NCBI GenBank assembly: GCA_009731375.1
Contig: BJOX01000160.1
Location: 473,999 to 519,763, forward strand
Length of the DNA stretch: 45,765 bases
From: Paulinella micropora
Taxonomy: Eukaryota > Cercozoa > Imbricatea > Euglyphida
Direction: 5' to 3'
The translations under genes and the position numbers were made by a program. Positions 1 to 10,416 of the stretch are shown one piece after another (position 1 is the stretch's first letter; every line of letters begins with the position of its first letter). Under the pieces are notes generated by a model that saw only the letters and a list, made by a program, of their open reading frames with translations, was not told the origin of the DNA and ran no database searches.

Positions 1-375
1 GTATGAGGATATATTTATCGTCTTTTAGCGTCTATCCGTGGGTCGATGCGCTGTGTGGCATGACTCCATAGCGCATACTATTTGCAGAAAGAAATCAGAA
101 GGTGTATGACGAAAATGCTATTTCCGTCATAAAATCGGGAGGGGGTACTGTAGGCATTACCCCCCGGATAGCAGGTAAAAAAGTACCTTTTCCTGGTGAC
201 AGGTGCACCAGCTTGTTTTTCAGTATTATTTGTCAGGATTGGACCTGATGCCATTTTATTCCTAGTCTGTTGCCGTTTTCCTTTTTGGCTTCACTGAGCT
301 AATATAACGAGACATCGTTCTCATCTTTTGAGGACTGTGTTTTCTTGTATTACTTATTTTTACGATCTATCGTTG
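1..375. other. unassigned non-coding DNA
   Basis: I see no convincing ORF, RNA gene or transposon in this stretch. It precedes the satellite array, and its last bases (a G-run followed by CACCCCC-type sequence) already belong to the repeat unit that follows. Confidence 0.4.
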
Positions 376-1740
376 GGGGCATTACACCCCCACCACTCCC
401 GTTTGGTGTTTTTTATTAGACAGGTACGCATACGTAAATACAGGTACGCATACGTACAGGTACGCATACTCAAATACAGGTACGCACAGCGCAGCAAAGC
501 GAGCTTAAATATCTAGTTTCAACGATCAAATGTAAAGCTAGCAAGGGATAGGGGATTCTCTTCCATCCATCCATGCATCACAGCATCACATCATGCATCT
601 ATCTAATTTTTATATCACACACAATCCTCCATATTACTCTCCATTCCATGCCACCATTATGGCAATGCCACATTATATGGTTTTTTCCCAGTACATTATA
701 TGTTTTTTTACTTTGGGGGGGGGGGCGAACGCCCCCCTCCATCACTCCCGTGTTAGGTTTATGTTTCGGTGAGTTTCGGGGGGGGGGGGGGGTTACTATT
801 CATCAACCAAATACTCCCCCACCACATTATATAATTTTTTCCTTGGTGTGCTAAAATTTCTGACTGGTGATCTAAAATTTCTGACAGGTGTGCTTAAAGT
901 TTCAAAAAAAAGTGACATGCATGTTTACAGCTTGAGCGACGTATCTGATAAAAAGGGACCTGCCTGTTTACACATTGAGCGACGTATTTCACATTCTTGC
1001 GTACGTCACCCCCCCAGCACTCCTCTGTGGTGTTTTTGATTAAATACACGTACGACAGGTACGCGTACGCAAATACAGGTAACATACGCAAATACAGGTA
1101 CACACAACGCAGCAAAGCTAGCTTAAATATATCGTTTCCACGGTCAAGTGTAAAGCTAGCAAGTGCCAGGGGATTGTCCTCCATGTATGCATCACAGCAT
1201 CACAGCATGCATCCATCTATATATATAAAGTTATATATATTTTTATGACTGCCCCACCATCCTGATGATCATGCCACATTATATGTTTTTTCACAGTATG
1301 TGTGTTTTTTTCATTTGAGAGGGGGGGGGTGGTGGGGCGAACGACCCCCTCCACCACTATCGTGTGGTGTGTTTGTGTTTATGTTAGTTTGGGATGCAGT
1401 TACTATGCATCCATCTCTTCCAAATACTTCCACACCACATTATATGGTTTTTTCCTTAGTGTGCTAAAATTTCTCAGTCGTAAGCTAAAATTTCTGACTA
1501 GTAGGCTAAATTTTTTAAAAAAAGAACAGGTCTGTTTACAGCTTGAGCGAATTATCTGACAAAGAGTGACATACATGTTTAGAGATTGAGGGACGTATCT
1601 TGCGTTAAACGCGTTAGCCCTGGCCCCCCCCCCCCCCCCCCCCCCCCCCNNNNNNNNNNATACATAAATACAGGTACGCATACGAAAATACAGGTACGCA
1701 CAGCGCAGCAAAGCGAGCTTAAATATTTTGTTTCTAAAAT
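376..1740. repeat. satellite array, period about 627 bp
   Basis: Three partial or complete units can be aligned by eye. The landmark with tandem CAGGTACGCATACG-like words followed by GCGCAGCAAAGC and CTTAAATAT occurs near 421, 1047 and 1664. The landmark CTAAAATTTCTGACT occurs near 852 and 1485, and the landmark CAGCTTGAGCGA near 930 and 1540. Each unit also holds a G-run followed by a CCCCC(T)CCA(T/C)CACT segment near 385, 735, 1010 and 1345. The copies are clearly diverged, so this is an old tandem array rather than an assembly duplication. The short ORFs inside it are not conserved between units and are not called as genes. Confidence 0.75.
1624..1659. other. poly-C run and 10-N assembly gap
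   Basis: A run of 26 C (1624-1649) ends directly in ten N (1650-1659). The gap lies inside the third satellite unit, so the real length of the array is unknown. Confidence 0.95.
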
Positions 1741-1831
1741 ATATAATAGACTTTGTTATTAAGTGTGTCTGTCCGTCCGTGATCACTTCAGTACTCACTT
1801 CACTGAAATCTAACCACTTTTTTAGCGGCAA

Positions 1832-1925
1832 GGCCGGCCTGAAAGATCACGGAAAGAATATTTTAGACGGGCCGGCCTGTTTTTCTTACGGAAATAACAA
1901 TTTTTGGACGGGCCGGCATGTTCTT
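1832..1925. repeat. three short GGCCGGC direct repeats
   Basis: The word GGCCGGCCTG or GGCCGGCATG occurs at 1832, 1870 and 1911. Each copy is followed by an AT-rich stretch ending in (T)GCGGAAAT or ACGGAAA. The period is 38-41 bp. The GC-rich palindromic core (GGCCGGCC) stands out against very AT-rich flanks. Confidence 0.6.
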
Positions 1926-2324
1926 TTTGCGGAAATGTAACCTTTTTCCACTATGAATTCCACTTGCACAAAACAGGCCGCACTGTTATATAAAAAAACA
2001 AGTTTTTGAAACTTTCTGTAGTGGTAAAAATAAAAAACGCTTTACGACTGGTAATTCCCTTGTGTGTTTTTTCTAATCTAGCTAATAATCTATTTCTATA
2101 CTACTAGTACTAGCTAGACTAGCTATAGACGGGCGATCCCCCTGTCATATTCTCGTTTTTTTTTTCAAGCAAAGTCTGACACGAACTTTACGGGCAGTGG
2201 CTTGTTATTTTTGGACCCGATTTGCGATCAAGTGACCCAAAGTAGTACAGTCTGATGAGTGGAGTCGGGCCAAAAACACCCGGGAGTGTTTCCGGCACCT
2301 AGGGGTTTTTTTTTTAAACGTTTT
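1926..2324. other. gene-free AT-rich spacer
   Basis: No ORF with recognisable content and no structured repeat is seen apart from short CTAG-rich words near 2100. It connects the GC-rich direct repeats to the CTACT microsatellite. Confidence 0.4.
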
Positions 2325-2612
2325 CGCTCTACTCTATACTACTCTACTTACTCTACTCTACTCTAATCAACTCTACTCTACCTCTACTCTACTCTACTCT
2401 TCTACTCTACTCCACTCTACTCTACTCTACTCTACTCTACTCTACTCTACTCTACTCTCTACTCTACTCCACTCTACTCTACTCCACTCTACTCTACTCT
2501 ACTCTACTCTACTCTACTCTACTCTACTCTACTCTACTCTACTCTACTCTCTACTCTACTCTACTCTACTCTACTCTACTCTACTCTACTCTACTCTACT
2601 CTACTCTACTCT
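2325..2612. repeat. (CTACT)n microsatellite
   Basis: This is nearly pure pentanucleotide TCTAC/CTACT with occasional interruptions (CTCCA, CTCTA). It runs straight into the long assembly gap. Confidence 0.95.
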
Positions 2613-3134
2613 NNNNNNNNNNNNNNNNNNNNNNNNNNNNNNNNNNNNNNNNNNNNNNNNNNNNNNNNNNNNNNNNNNNNNNNNNNNNNNNNNNNNNNNN
2701 NNNNNNNNNNNNNNNNNNNNNNNNNNNNNNNNNNNNNNNNNNNNNNNNNNNNNNNNNNNNNNNNNNNNNNNNNNNNNNNNNNNNNNNNNNNNNNNNNNNN
2801 NNNNNNNNNNNNNNNNNNNNNNNNNNNNNNNNNNNNNNNNNNNNNNNNNNNNNNNNNNNNNNNNNNNNNNNNNNNNNNNNNNNNNNNNNNNNNNNNNNNN
2901 NNNNNNNNNNNNNNNNNNNNNNNNNNNNNNNNNNNNNNNNNNNNNNNNNNNNNNNNNNNNNNNNNNNNNNNNNNNNNNNNNNNNNNNNNNNNNNNNNNNN
3001 NNNNNNNNNNNNNNNNNNNNNNNNNNNNNNNNNNNNNNNNNNNNNNNNNNNNNNNNNNNNNNNNNNNNNNNNNNNNNNNNNNNNNNNNNNNNNNNNNNNN
3101 NNNNNNNNNNNNNNNNNNNNNNNNNNNNNNNNNN
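2613..3134. other. 522-N assembly gap
   Basis: The gap lies between two pyrimidine microsatellites, so unresolved repeat is the likely content. Open frames that cross it are artefacts. Confidence 0.98.
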
Positions 3135-3918
3135 CTCCTCTCCTCTCCTCTCCTCTCCTCTCCTCTCCTCTGCTCTCCTCTCCTCTCCTCTCCTCTGCTC
3201 TCCTCTCCTCTCCTCTCCTCTTTCTCTCCTCTCCTCTGCTCTCCTCTGCTCTCCTCTGCTCTCTGCTCTCCTCTCCTCTGCTCTCCTCCCCTCCTCTCCT
3301 CTCCTCTCCTCTCCTCCTCTTTTCCTCTCCTCTCTTCCTCTCCTCCTCTCCTCCTCTCCTCCTCTCCTCCTCTCTCCTCCTTGACTCCTTGACTCCTCGA
3401 CTCCTCGACTCCTTGACTCCTCGACTCCTTGACTCCTTGACTCCTTGCCTCCTTGACTCCTTGACTCCTCGACTCCTCGACTCCTCTACTCCTCCACTCC
3501 TCCACTCTCTACTCTCTATTCTCTACTCTCTAATCTCAGAGGAGAGGAGAGGAGAGGAGAGGGGAGAGAGGAGAGGAGAGAGAGAGAGAGAGGAGAGAGA
3601 GAGAGGGGGGGGGGGAGAGGGGAGAATATACTCTTCTCTCCTCTCCTCTCCTCTCCTCTCTCCTCTCTCTCCTCTCTCTCCTCTCTCTACTCTCTCTACT
3701 CTCTCTACTCCCTCTACTCCCTCTACTCTCTCTACTCCCTCTACTCCCTCTACTCTCTCTACTCTCTCTATCCTCTCTATCCTCTCTACCCTCTCTACCC
3801 TCTCTACCCTCTCTACTCTCTACCCTCTCTACCCTCTACCCTCTACCCTCTACCCTCTATTCTCTACTCTACTCTACTCTACTCTACTCTACTCTACTCT
3901 ACTCTACTCTACTCTACT
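3135..3918. repeat. CTCCT/CTCTA tracts with a purine strand switch
   Basis: The stretch 3135-3540 is pyrimidine-rich on the + strand (CTCCT, CTCTG, then CTCCTTGA/CTCCTCGA units at about 3380-3490). At 3541-3630 the same motif appears as purine (GGAGA/GAGAG). From about 3631 it returns to pyrimidine (CTCTC, then CTCTA and finally CTACT). The purine block is complementary to both flanks, so the single strand can fold into long hairpins. The deduced Leu/Ser-rich and Glu/Arg-rich proteins are pure repeat translations. Confidence 0.9.
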
Positions 3919-4232
3919 CGTAATCTGGCTCACCTCGCACGTTGTGGCGGCAGGTGCCTCCCGGGCTGGTAGCGGAGCAGGGGGCGCAGCATGGAGACCA
4001 CACAGAGGAGCACGGGCAGCGCACAATGGCCAGGCAAAGCTACACGCAGCACACCAGAGCGTACCACTCGCACTGGTAATCCCGCCTCGAGCATGCAGTA
4101 CAGCTTGCCAACATTTTTCCTGTCCACCTACCTTTTTGCAGCAGCGACTGGAACGTCCAAGTTAGCAAAGCTCCCTGTTCTTTTCGGGTCTTCTCTATTT
4201 CCCTCCTCTTTCTCGTCCCCCTACCCCGCCCC
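3919..4232. other. upstream region of the glycosyltransferase gene
   Basis: This GC-balanced stretch lies between the microsatellites and the first ATG of the next gene. It has open frames on both strands but none with recognisable content. It probably holds the 5' UTR and promoter. I see no clear TATA box or initiator. Confidence 0.35.
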
Positions 4233-7200
4233 ATGCCCCCCGTCCCAAACATCTCACATCTACACCCCAACCGCGCCCATCGCACATGTGTCTCTCTCTA
4301 TAGTTTGTTGATGCTTGCACTGGCCGTTCATATGTTGGCGAGAGGCTCCCTATCGCTATCGGAACAAATACGTGTGGAAAAGCCTTCAAGACCTTCCGCC
4401 ACAACTGCAGAAATCGTGTCAAAGCCTCCGCGTAGAGGAACTAGTACCAGTGCTAGTCCTGATAGGGCTATTACTACTACTAATGCTAGTAATAGTAATA
4501 GTACTACTAGTACTAGTACTGATACTAGTAGTAATACTAGTGCTAGTACTGGTAGTAGTAGCAGTAGTAGTAGTAGTAGTAGTAGCAGTACTAGTGGCAG
4601 TGTCGACGGAAGAAATAGAAGCGTTGGGAGCGGCGCATCATCTTCTCTGTCTAACTTTTCCACTTCTTTTTCTTTTTCTAACTCGTCTACGTCTTCCTCG
4701 GCCTCCTTGGCCTCCTCGTCCTCCTCTCCCATCTCGTCTGCGATCTCCTCCTTTTCTTCTGCCCTCTCCTCCTGGTTCTCCAACACGGTTTCCGCAGGGG
4801 CTGCCTCGGCTTCTGGCGTCGAGTCGGACAGCTTCTCGTCGCGCCTGCGAGGCGACGGGTCTCCTCGAGTGCTGCAGATGGCTCCGGCGCCGCGCCAGCC
4901 GCCCGTGCCCGCGCCGTTCCCGCCGCCGCCCGCCCCGCCACGCCCCTCCATCACCCCGCCACACACCGTCAGCCTCCTCATCGTGTCCGACCTCCAGTAC
5001 CAGGTAGCTATCCTGCTGAGCTCAGTAGCCCGGCCAGAGCCCGAGCTCGTGAGCATGTGAAGCATCTGACTTTTCGATTGCCCTACCCACCCCAGCCTTT
5101 TTAAGCATTGTACATGCCTCTGCCGTACCTTCCTTTTCCCTCTCAGCTGTGCACTCAAAAATATTTTCTTCTTCCTTCTGACCTCGTGGTGCATGTAGCT
5201 CTTGACGTACCTGATGGTTTTTTTGGGGGCGGCGCGGGGGGGGGTTGTTTTGTTTTGTTTTGTTTTGTTTTGTTGGGCCGAACAGGAAAAATTCGCAAAC
5301 CAGACTGCGTCCATCCGCTGCTACGCTCTTGAGCACGGATATAATTTCTACATGCTGCAACCGGACATGTACCCAGAATGTTACATTCAGCAAGTCAACG
5401 GTATACACTGTGTGATCCTTTTCCTGTGCACGGAGTCAAAAAGCTGCCTCAAGTTGTTGTTGTTGTTGCCAGTTTTGCCTGCAGTTCAATCAAAACCTCT
5501 TTTTCTATGTCAGTCTCTCCTATCTCTTTATCTTCTTTATCTAGTCAAGCTTGAATGATATCTCACTTGTGGCAATAATTTCATGTATTTAGGGAGAGTA
5601 CAAATATGCACAACATATTGTACATACATACACATATTTGTATGTATTAAGAATATATATGCATGTATGATCATTCGTTTCCTGTTGTGTCTGGTGCATT
5701 TTTATATGGAATATCGACATAATACACATATTTGTGCAATTTGAATGTATATTCATCTATACATATTTGTAAGTGACGAGCACAAGTCTTTGATGGCTCG
5801 CTCTCCTTGTTCCTTGTTGCATGTGGTCATTGGCGTTGTCGGTTTCTTGTGCTGCAGGCCGCAAGTGGGAGGACCACTTTTACTTCGCCAAGCACTGCGT
5901 GGTGCGCATGTTCCTCTCGTCTCGCCCAGAGTGGTCTCCTGGCCACCGCGCCACAACCCAACACAACCTAACAGCCCACTCCCTGAACACACACACACAC
6001 ACACATAAACACACTCGCACACACTTACTCACACACTTACTCACACACTTACACACACACACATACACAAAGGAATAGATTTATGAATGGAGAGATCAAA
6101 AGAGATGATACAAAACTTGTTCACAGAGGCAGATCAAGAAGGGACGCGCATGCTTCACAACTAAGCTGAATTTGTTGCAGGCACACGGCGATTGTGCTGG
6201 ATGGAGATATGGTAACTTCTTTGCTTCTGTTCTCCTCGTTGTAAAGGACTGCATGTATCGAAAAGAAGAAGACAGCACACGTTCTAAAAGCAAGGCAGTG
6301 ATCAGCATGTAGATAAGAGATGGCTGTGTAGACAAGAGCGTCTACGCGACACATGCAACAAAGCAAATGCTTGTTGTAAAGATGCCCACAGACAACAGTA
6401 TGGTTTACGTTTTTCAACACGTATGGAGATGGTGGCCAGGAGTGTCTGCTAAGTTGTCTTCTGCTGCTTCAAATGGATATTTGCGGGTGTGTTTGGCGGC
6501 AGGTGGCTGACCTGTCCGATGAGAGCCTGTCGCGTTGGCTCGACGGGGAGTTTTCCCAGTCCGACATCATCATGGTCGAACGCGAGTGGACAGGTAGTGC
6601 GCGCCCTCTGACTGCACACCGCGCAAAATCGACAGTCATGCAATATGCCCCATATCCAAGCAAACCCTTCCAGTAGAACGTGCTCACATCTCTACGTCCT
6701 AAACAGGACATGGAGTCTTGTCCTGTGCGACAACAACTCAGTGCATTATGGAGACACAAGACACTCGTTCTCAAGCCTGTTTACTGTGTCGTCTTGGAAT
6801 GGCGTGTCTAGCTTCGTTTCCGCTTCATTCCTGACCTTCTTTGCTAGCCTTCCGCGCTGTGCTTCTTAGGGGAAATCACAGCAGGCATCTACGTGGCGCG
6901 AAACTCGGAGTTTGCGCGCAGTTTCTTGATGGTACGATTGAATCTGACACGGGAAACCGATCAAGACCATGCGCTACATGCTAACAGGCAGCAATATGTG
7001 CTTCTGTTAACACGCAGCCATGTGCATTTCGCAGTGCATATGTGCGTGCATTGTCATTTTTGTTCCTAACCTCCTAAATGCATGCATGTATCTATGTATG
7101 TCTGTATGTATGTCTGTATGTATGTATGTATGTATGTATGTCTGTATGTATGTATGTAACTTACGTTACTTATGTATGTAACCTACGTTACTTATGTATG

Positions 7201-7410
7201 TACTTATGTATTTGTATGTATGTTATATGTGTACGTATGTTATATGTGTATGTATGTTATATGTGTATGTATGTTATGTTGGGTTGTTTGCATGTCTGCT
7301 ATGAAAGTATATATACATACATGTATGTATATATCATGTATGCATATATGTATGTGTGTGTGTGGTGGTTAGAGGTGGCACCACCTGTTCCACTGGCTGC
7401 CCAGTGGTTC

Positions 7411-7460
<50 letters not shown>

Positions 7461-10416
7461 NNNNNNNNNNAGGAAGATAGAAAGCGGTGAGCAAGGATAG
7501 AAAAACTTCGTATGAGGTAGTATGGAGGACTGTGGGCAGACAACGCCTCAGGCCTTTTGCATCGTGTGCTGTCCCTAGCTTTCGTTCTTGTTGCCTTGCT
7601 CCTGTCTTGCTGTTCTGCAGCTGCGCTTTCTTCCTCGTTTGCTGATTCATGCCAAGTTTGTTGTGAGAGAGGTCTGTATTACGTGCAAGAGTCAGTTGAG
7701 CTGCCTGTCTTTGCCGGCGCACGAGGAGGGCTGACGAGGCAGCAGGCTGGTCTCAGACAGAGCCGCGTGAAATGGAACGTGTGTGCTGCAAGAGCATGCG
7801 AGTCCAAGATATGTGCATGGCGGGAGGCGGTGGCTGGGCGCATGTCGGTTGCAGGCTGGAGCTCGGCAGACAACGGCGCGATCCATTTGGCGGTGCTGGA
7901 AACCATCGGCATCAAGGGACAGGACAAGTGCTTCTCCATGTCAGTCAACTCCCTGCCTGCTCTTGTCAAGCCCTGGCCACTTGCTCCCTCAAATTTCTTA
8001 TGTATTTGTCAATTCTTGCGTTCCCTCTCAGATGATTGACGATAAAGACGTCAGAAGGAAAGACAGCTAGCTTGAAGAAGTTCTTATAGGCCTAGGTTTA
8101 TTTACTGTATCGATTTTTCAATCCTTGCATACTTCTTTGCAAGGCAGCAATAGCCCATCTCTAGCCCTGCCTAATGCGCCCATGTGCTGCACATCTCTCG
8201 TTCCCTGTCTGCTGCGGCTGCGTGTTTCGCTGCTGGCAGCGGTCCAAGGCGGGTGCGGTGTGCGGTGCTGGCAGGTACAAGCAGATCCCAACTAGCACGT
8301 ACCCGGGCTCGGACATGACGCCCTACTGGAATTTCGTGGCGTGCACCAAGATGTTGCTCGGACCCGCCCGCCACTGGGACATCCCTGGTAGCCCCGTCAC
8401 CCGCCATGCTAGCGCCCGAGCAACACACGCGCAAGACACATGAAAACACACCAGTTCGAAACTTGGAGATCGCAGTGCGCATGTTGCCGATTGACCGCTG
8501 CAGGATACAACGGCGGTCGACTGAGCTTGCTACCGCGCTACCACTTCATCTCTGTCGACTCCTTCCTCATCCCTCTTCCGTAAGTCATCCACCGCTCGCG
8601 TTGCGTGAGGTGCAACAGCGCTTGCAGCTCATGTTGGTGGCAAACTGATCTGACTGACTTTTTCGTGCAGGGCGTACAACGTGCGCATTCCCTTTGTGCA
8701 CGGCGTGAAAAAGTCCAGTGCCGTGGCGCACGACTACAACTTCAAATTCACACCTGGTCATCGGGGACTCTATTCTTTCTTTCTCTTCTCTTTCTTTCTT
8801 TTTCCTGCCCTCCGACTTTTTTACCGCTTCTTTCCCCTGTTTTTGGTGTCGTTCTTTCTTTTTTGGGTTGCCACCTGTTCTTCTGTACATTTGCATCATT
8901 TATTTTCCTTTTCTGTTTGGTTTCGGCTCCTTTGTTCACTCTGATGATGTCTTTGTTTCTACCTTGCCTCACGTCCACTTTTGGTTTTCATTCCTCATTT
9001 GACCCATCTTTCAAACTTATTTCTTTTTGTGCTTTGTTCTTCTTTCTCTGTCTTTTTCTTTCCCTATTTTCCGTGTAATCTCCCCTCCCCCGTCGTTCTG
9101 TATGTTCTGTTTGCTGTGTGCGGTCAGGTCAGGAGCAGAGCGCCAAAGGTTGTGAGTTTCAGACGCCGCGCTGGTCCGCCAAGTCGCTGCGTGAGCTCAC
9201 CTCCAGCTTTGTCGGCTGGTCTGCCCCAGCCCCCAGTACTCAACTGCCGATCGCCCTCTTGCTGCCTTACATCGAGCTTGCGGAGCGGACACCTCCGTTC
9301 TTGCTTTGGCTGTGGTTTGTGAACTTGCCTGATGATTGATCCGCGGGAGCAGCGCTCATTGCCTTGGGGATATTGTGGGTGGCTGCGTGCAGGGAAAGCC
9401 AGCGAGCCTCATCCAGCTGGAGCGAACAGTAAGCAATACATGCGCCTTGACGCCTGTTCATATCTGTGCAGCTGCATGCACTTCATTCAAAATTACATAT
9501 GTATATGCGCATATATTTACATATGTCTGATCGTGTTTGGGTCAGAGTGATTGTGAAACACATGCTCACTTGCGCATACTCTGCATATCGCCATGTTTGT
9601 CTGCCGTATTCATTAGGTATTTCTGACTGTCAGCGTGTTGTATGTATACACGTACATGAGTCTTTTCTGAAGTTATGTATGCATATGCACGTGTCTGTTG
9701 TCGAGGTTTCCTTTGCCTTACTTCATCTTGGGGGACTGCCTGGCCATGCTCTCTTGCCGCACGTACGGCAACAACGAGACAGTGGAAGCCTCCGTGGCGC
9801 CTGGTGCGGCCGCGTCTTGCATATTACACCTTGTGTCTATACTCGTCCTGCCTTGCCAGTGTAGCAGCACCCGTGCATATTGTTTGCGCTAGCAGTTGCT
9901 GTTTGTACATTTCCGTTTCAATCTTTTGTCATGAAATGTATGTCCTTCGCACTTTTGCCTCTCCAGTTATTTCGTTCCTTGACCCCCCCCCCCCCAAACA
10001 CACACACGCACACACATCGCATTCATATATACATATGTATGTATGATATAAATTTGAAAAAGTATGCAGAACTTATAATAATATAAATACATATATGTCG
10101 TAATTTCTACGTATGTATGTGCGTATGTATGCATATGCAGACGTGCGTGTGAGATTGGGTCAGAATGGTGGATGGCAGTGCAATCAATATGCACATTTGT
10201 GTACCTGGGCTGTCTATTGTCTGCTTATGTATATATGCGTACGTGTGTATCACTTTGAAACGCATCCGCATGCCGTATTGATTGCACACGCATGCACACA
10301 CGTTTGCAGGTACTGGTGCTTGTCTTAAGAAACGTGCGTGTGATGCAAGAAAGGTGTACGGTCCCAATGATCGTTTGACTTTAGCAGGGCGATTGAAACA
10401 TCGCTTTCGGTTCTGA
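4233..10416 (+). CDS. DUF273-like GT-A glycosyltransferase, type II membrane protein, 15 exons
   Basis: My exon model is 4233-5003, 5286-5400, 5858-5933, 6181-6211, 6503-6593, 6870-6931, 7373-7406, 7855-7939, 8275-8387, 8504-8579, 8671-8756, 9128-9218, 9393-9428, 9706-9803 and 10310-10416. All introns are GT..AG, phases agree throughout, and the product is 623 aa. Residues about 20-40 form a hydrophobic signal-anchor, followed by a Ser/Thr-rich stalk and a Pro-rich linker to about 245. The catalytic part shows LDGDM at 327-331 (a DxD motif for the nucleotide-sugar metal), then SDIIMVEREW, AGIYVARNSEFARSFL, SADNGAIH at 397-404, and NFVACTKMLLG. From memory these match the order and wording of Pfam DUF273 proteins. 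A Golgi location is inferred from the topology. Exons 1-11 are well supported. The 3' exons 12-15 rest on open phase only. Exon 7 (34 nt) lies beside a poly-C run. The acceptor sugar is unknown. Confidence 0.72.
5244..5274 (+). repeat. (GTTTT)n in intron 1
   Basis: About six GTTTT units follow a G-run in intron 1 of the glycosyltransferase gene, just upstream of the exon 2 acceptor. Confidence 0.9.
5985..6066 (+). repeat. CA-rich microsatellite in intron 3
   Basis: Runs of ACACAC alternate with ACTTACTCAC words between exons 3 and 4 of the glycosyltransferase gene. Confidence 0.9.
7079..7365 (+). repeat. (TATG)n / (TGTA)n array in intron 6
   Basis: Tetranucleotide ATGT/CTGT repeats and variants (GTTATATGTGTATGTAT) fill most of intron 6. 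The array ends just before the small exon 7. The Met/Cys/Tyr/Val-rich ORF over it is a repeat translation. Confidence 0.9.
7413..7470. other. poly-C run and 10-N gap in intron 7
   Basis: A run of 48 C is followed by ten N. It lies between exon 7 and exon 8 of the glycosyltransferase gene, only a few bases after the exon 7 donor. Confidence 0.95.
9494..10250. repeat. TATG/CATA-rich low-complexity introns
   Basis: ATATGTATATGCGCATAT-type words and scattered CATA/TGTA tetranucleotides recur through introns 13 and 14. A C-run with (AC)n lies at about 9980-10015. No gene of its own is seen apart from exon 14 (9706-9803). Confidence 0.6.

Noticed and set aside
2606-4165. Glu/Arg/Gly-rich (-) and Leu/Ser/Thr-rich (+) ORFs
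   Set aside because: They arise from CTCCT/CTCTA repeats and run through an N gap. No non-repetitive content is present except chance flanks.
4328-5314. 328-residue minus-strand ORF opposite exon 1 of the glycosyltransferase
   Set aside because: It is a shadow of the Ser/Pro-rich exon. The plus-strand reading splices in phase into conserved motifs.
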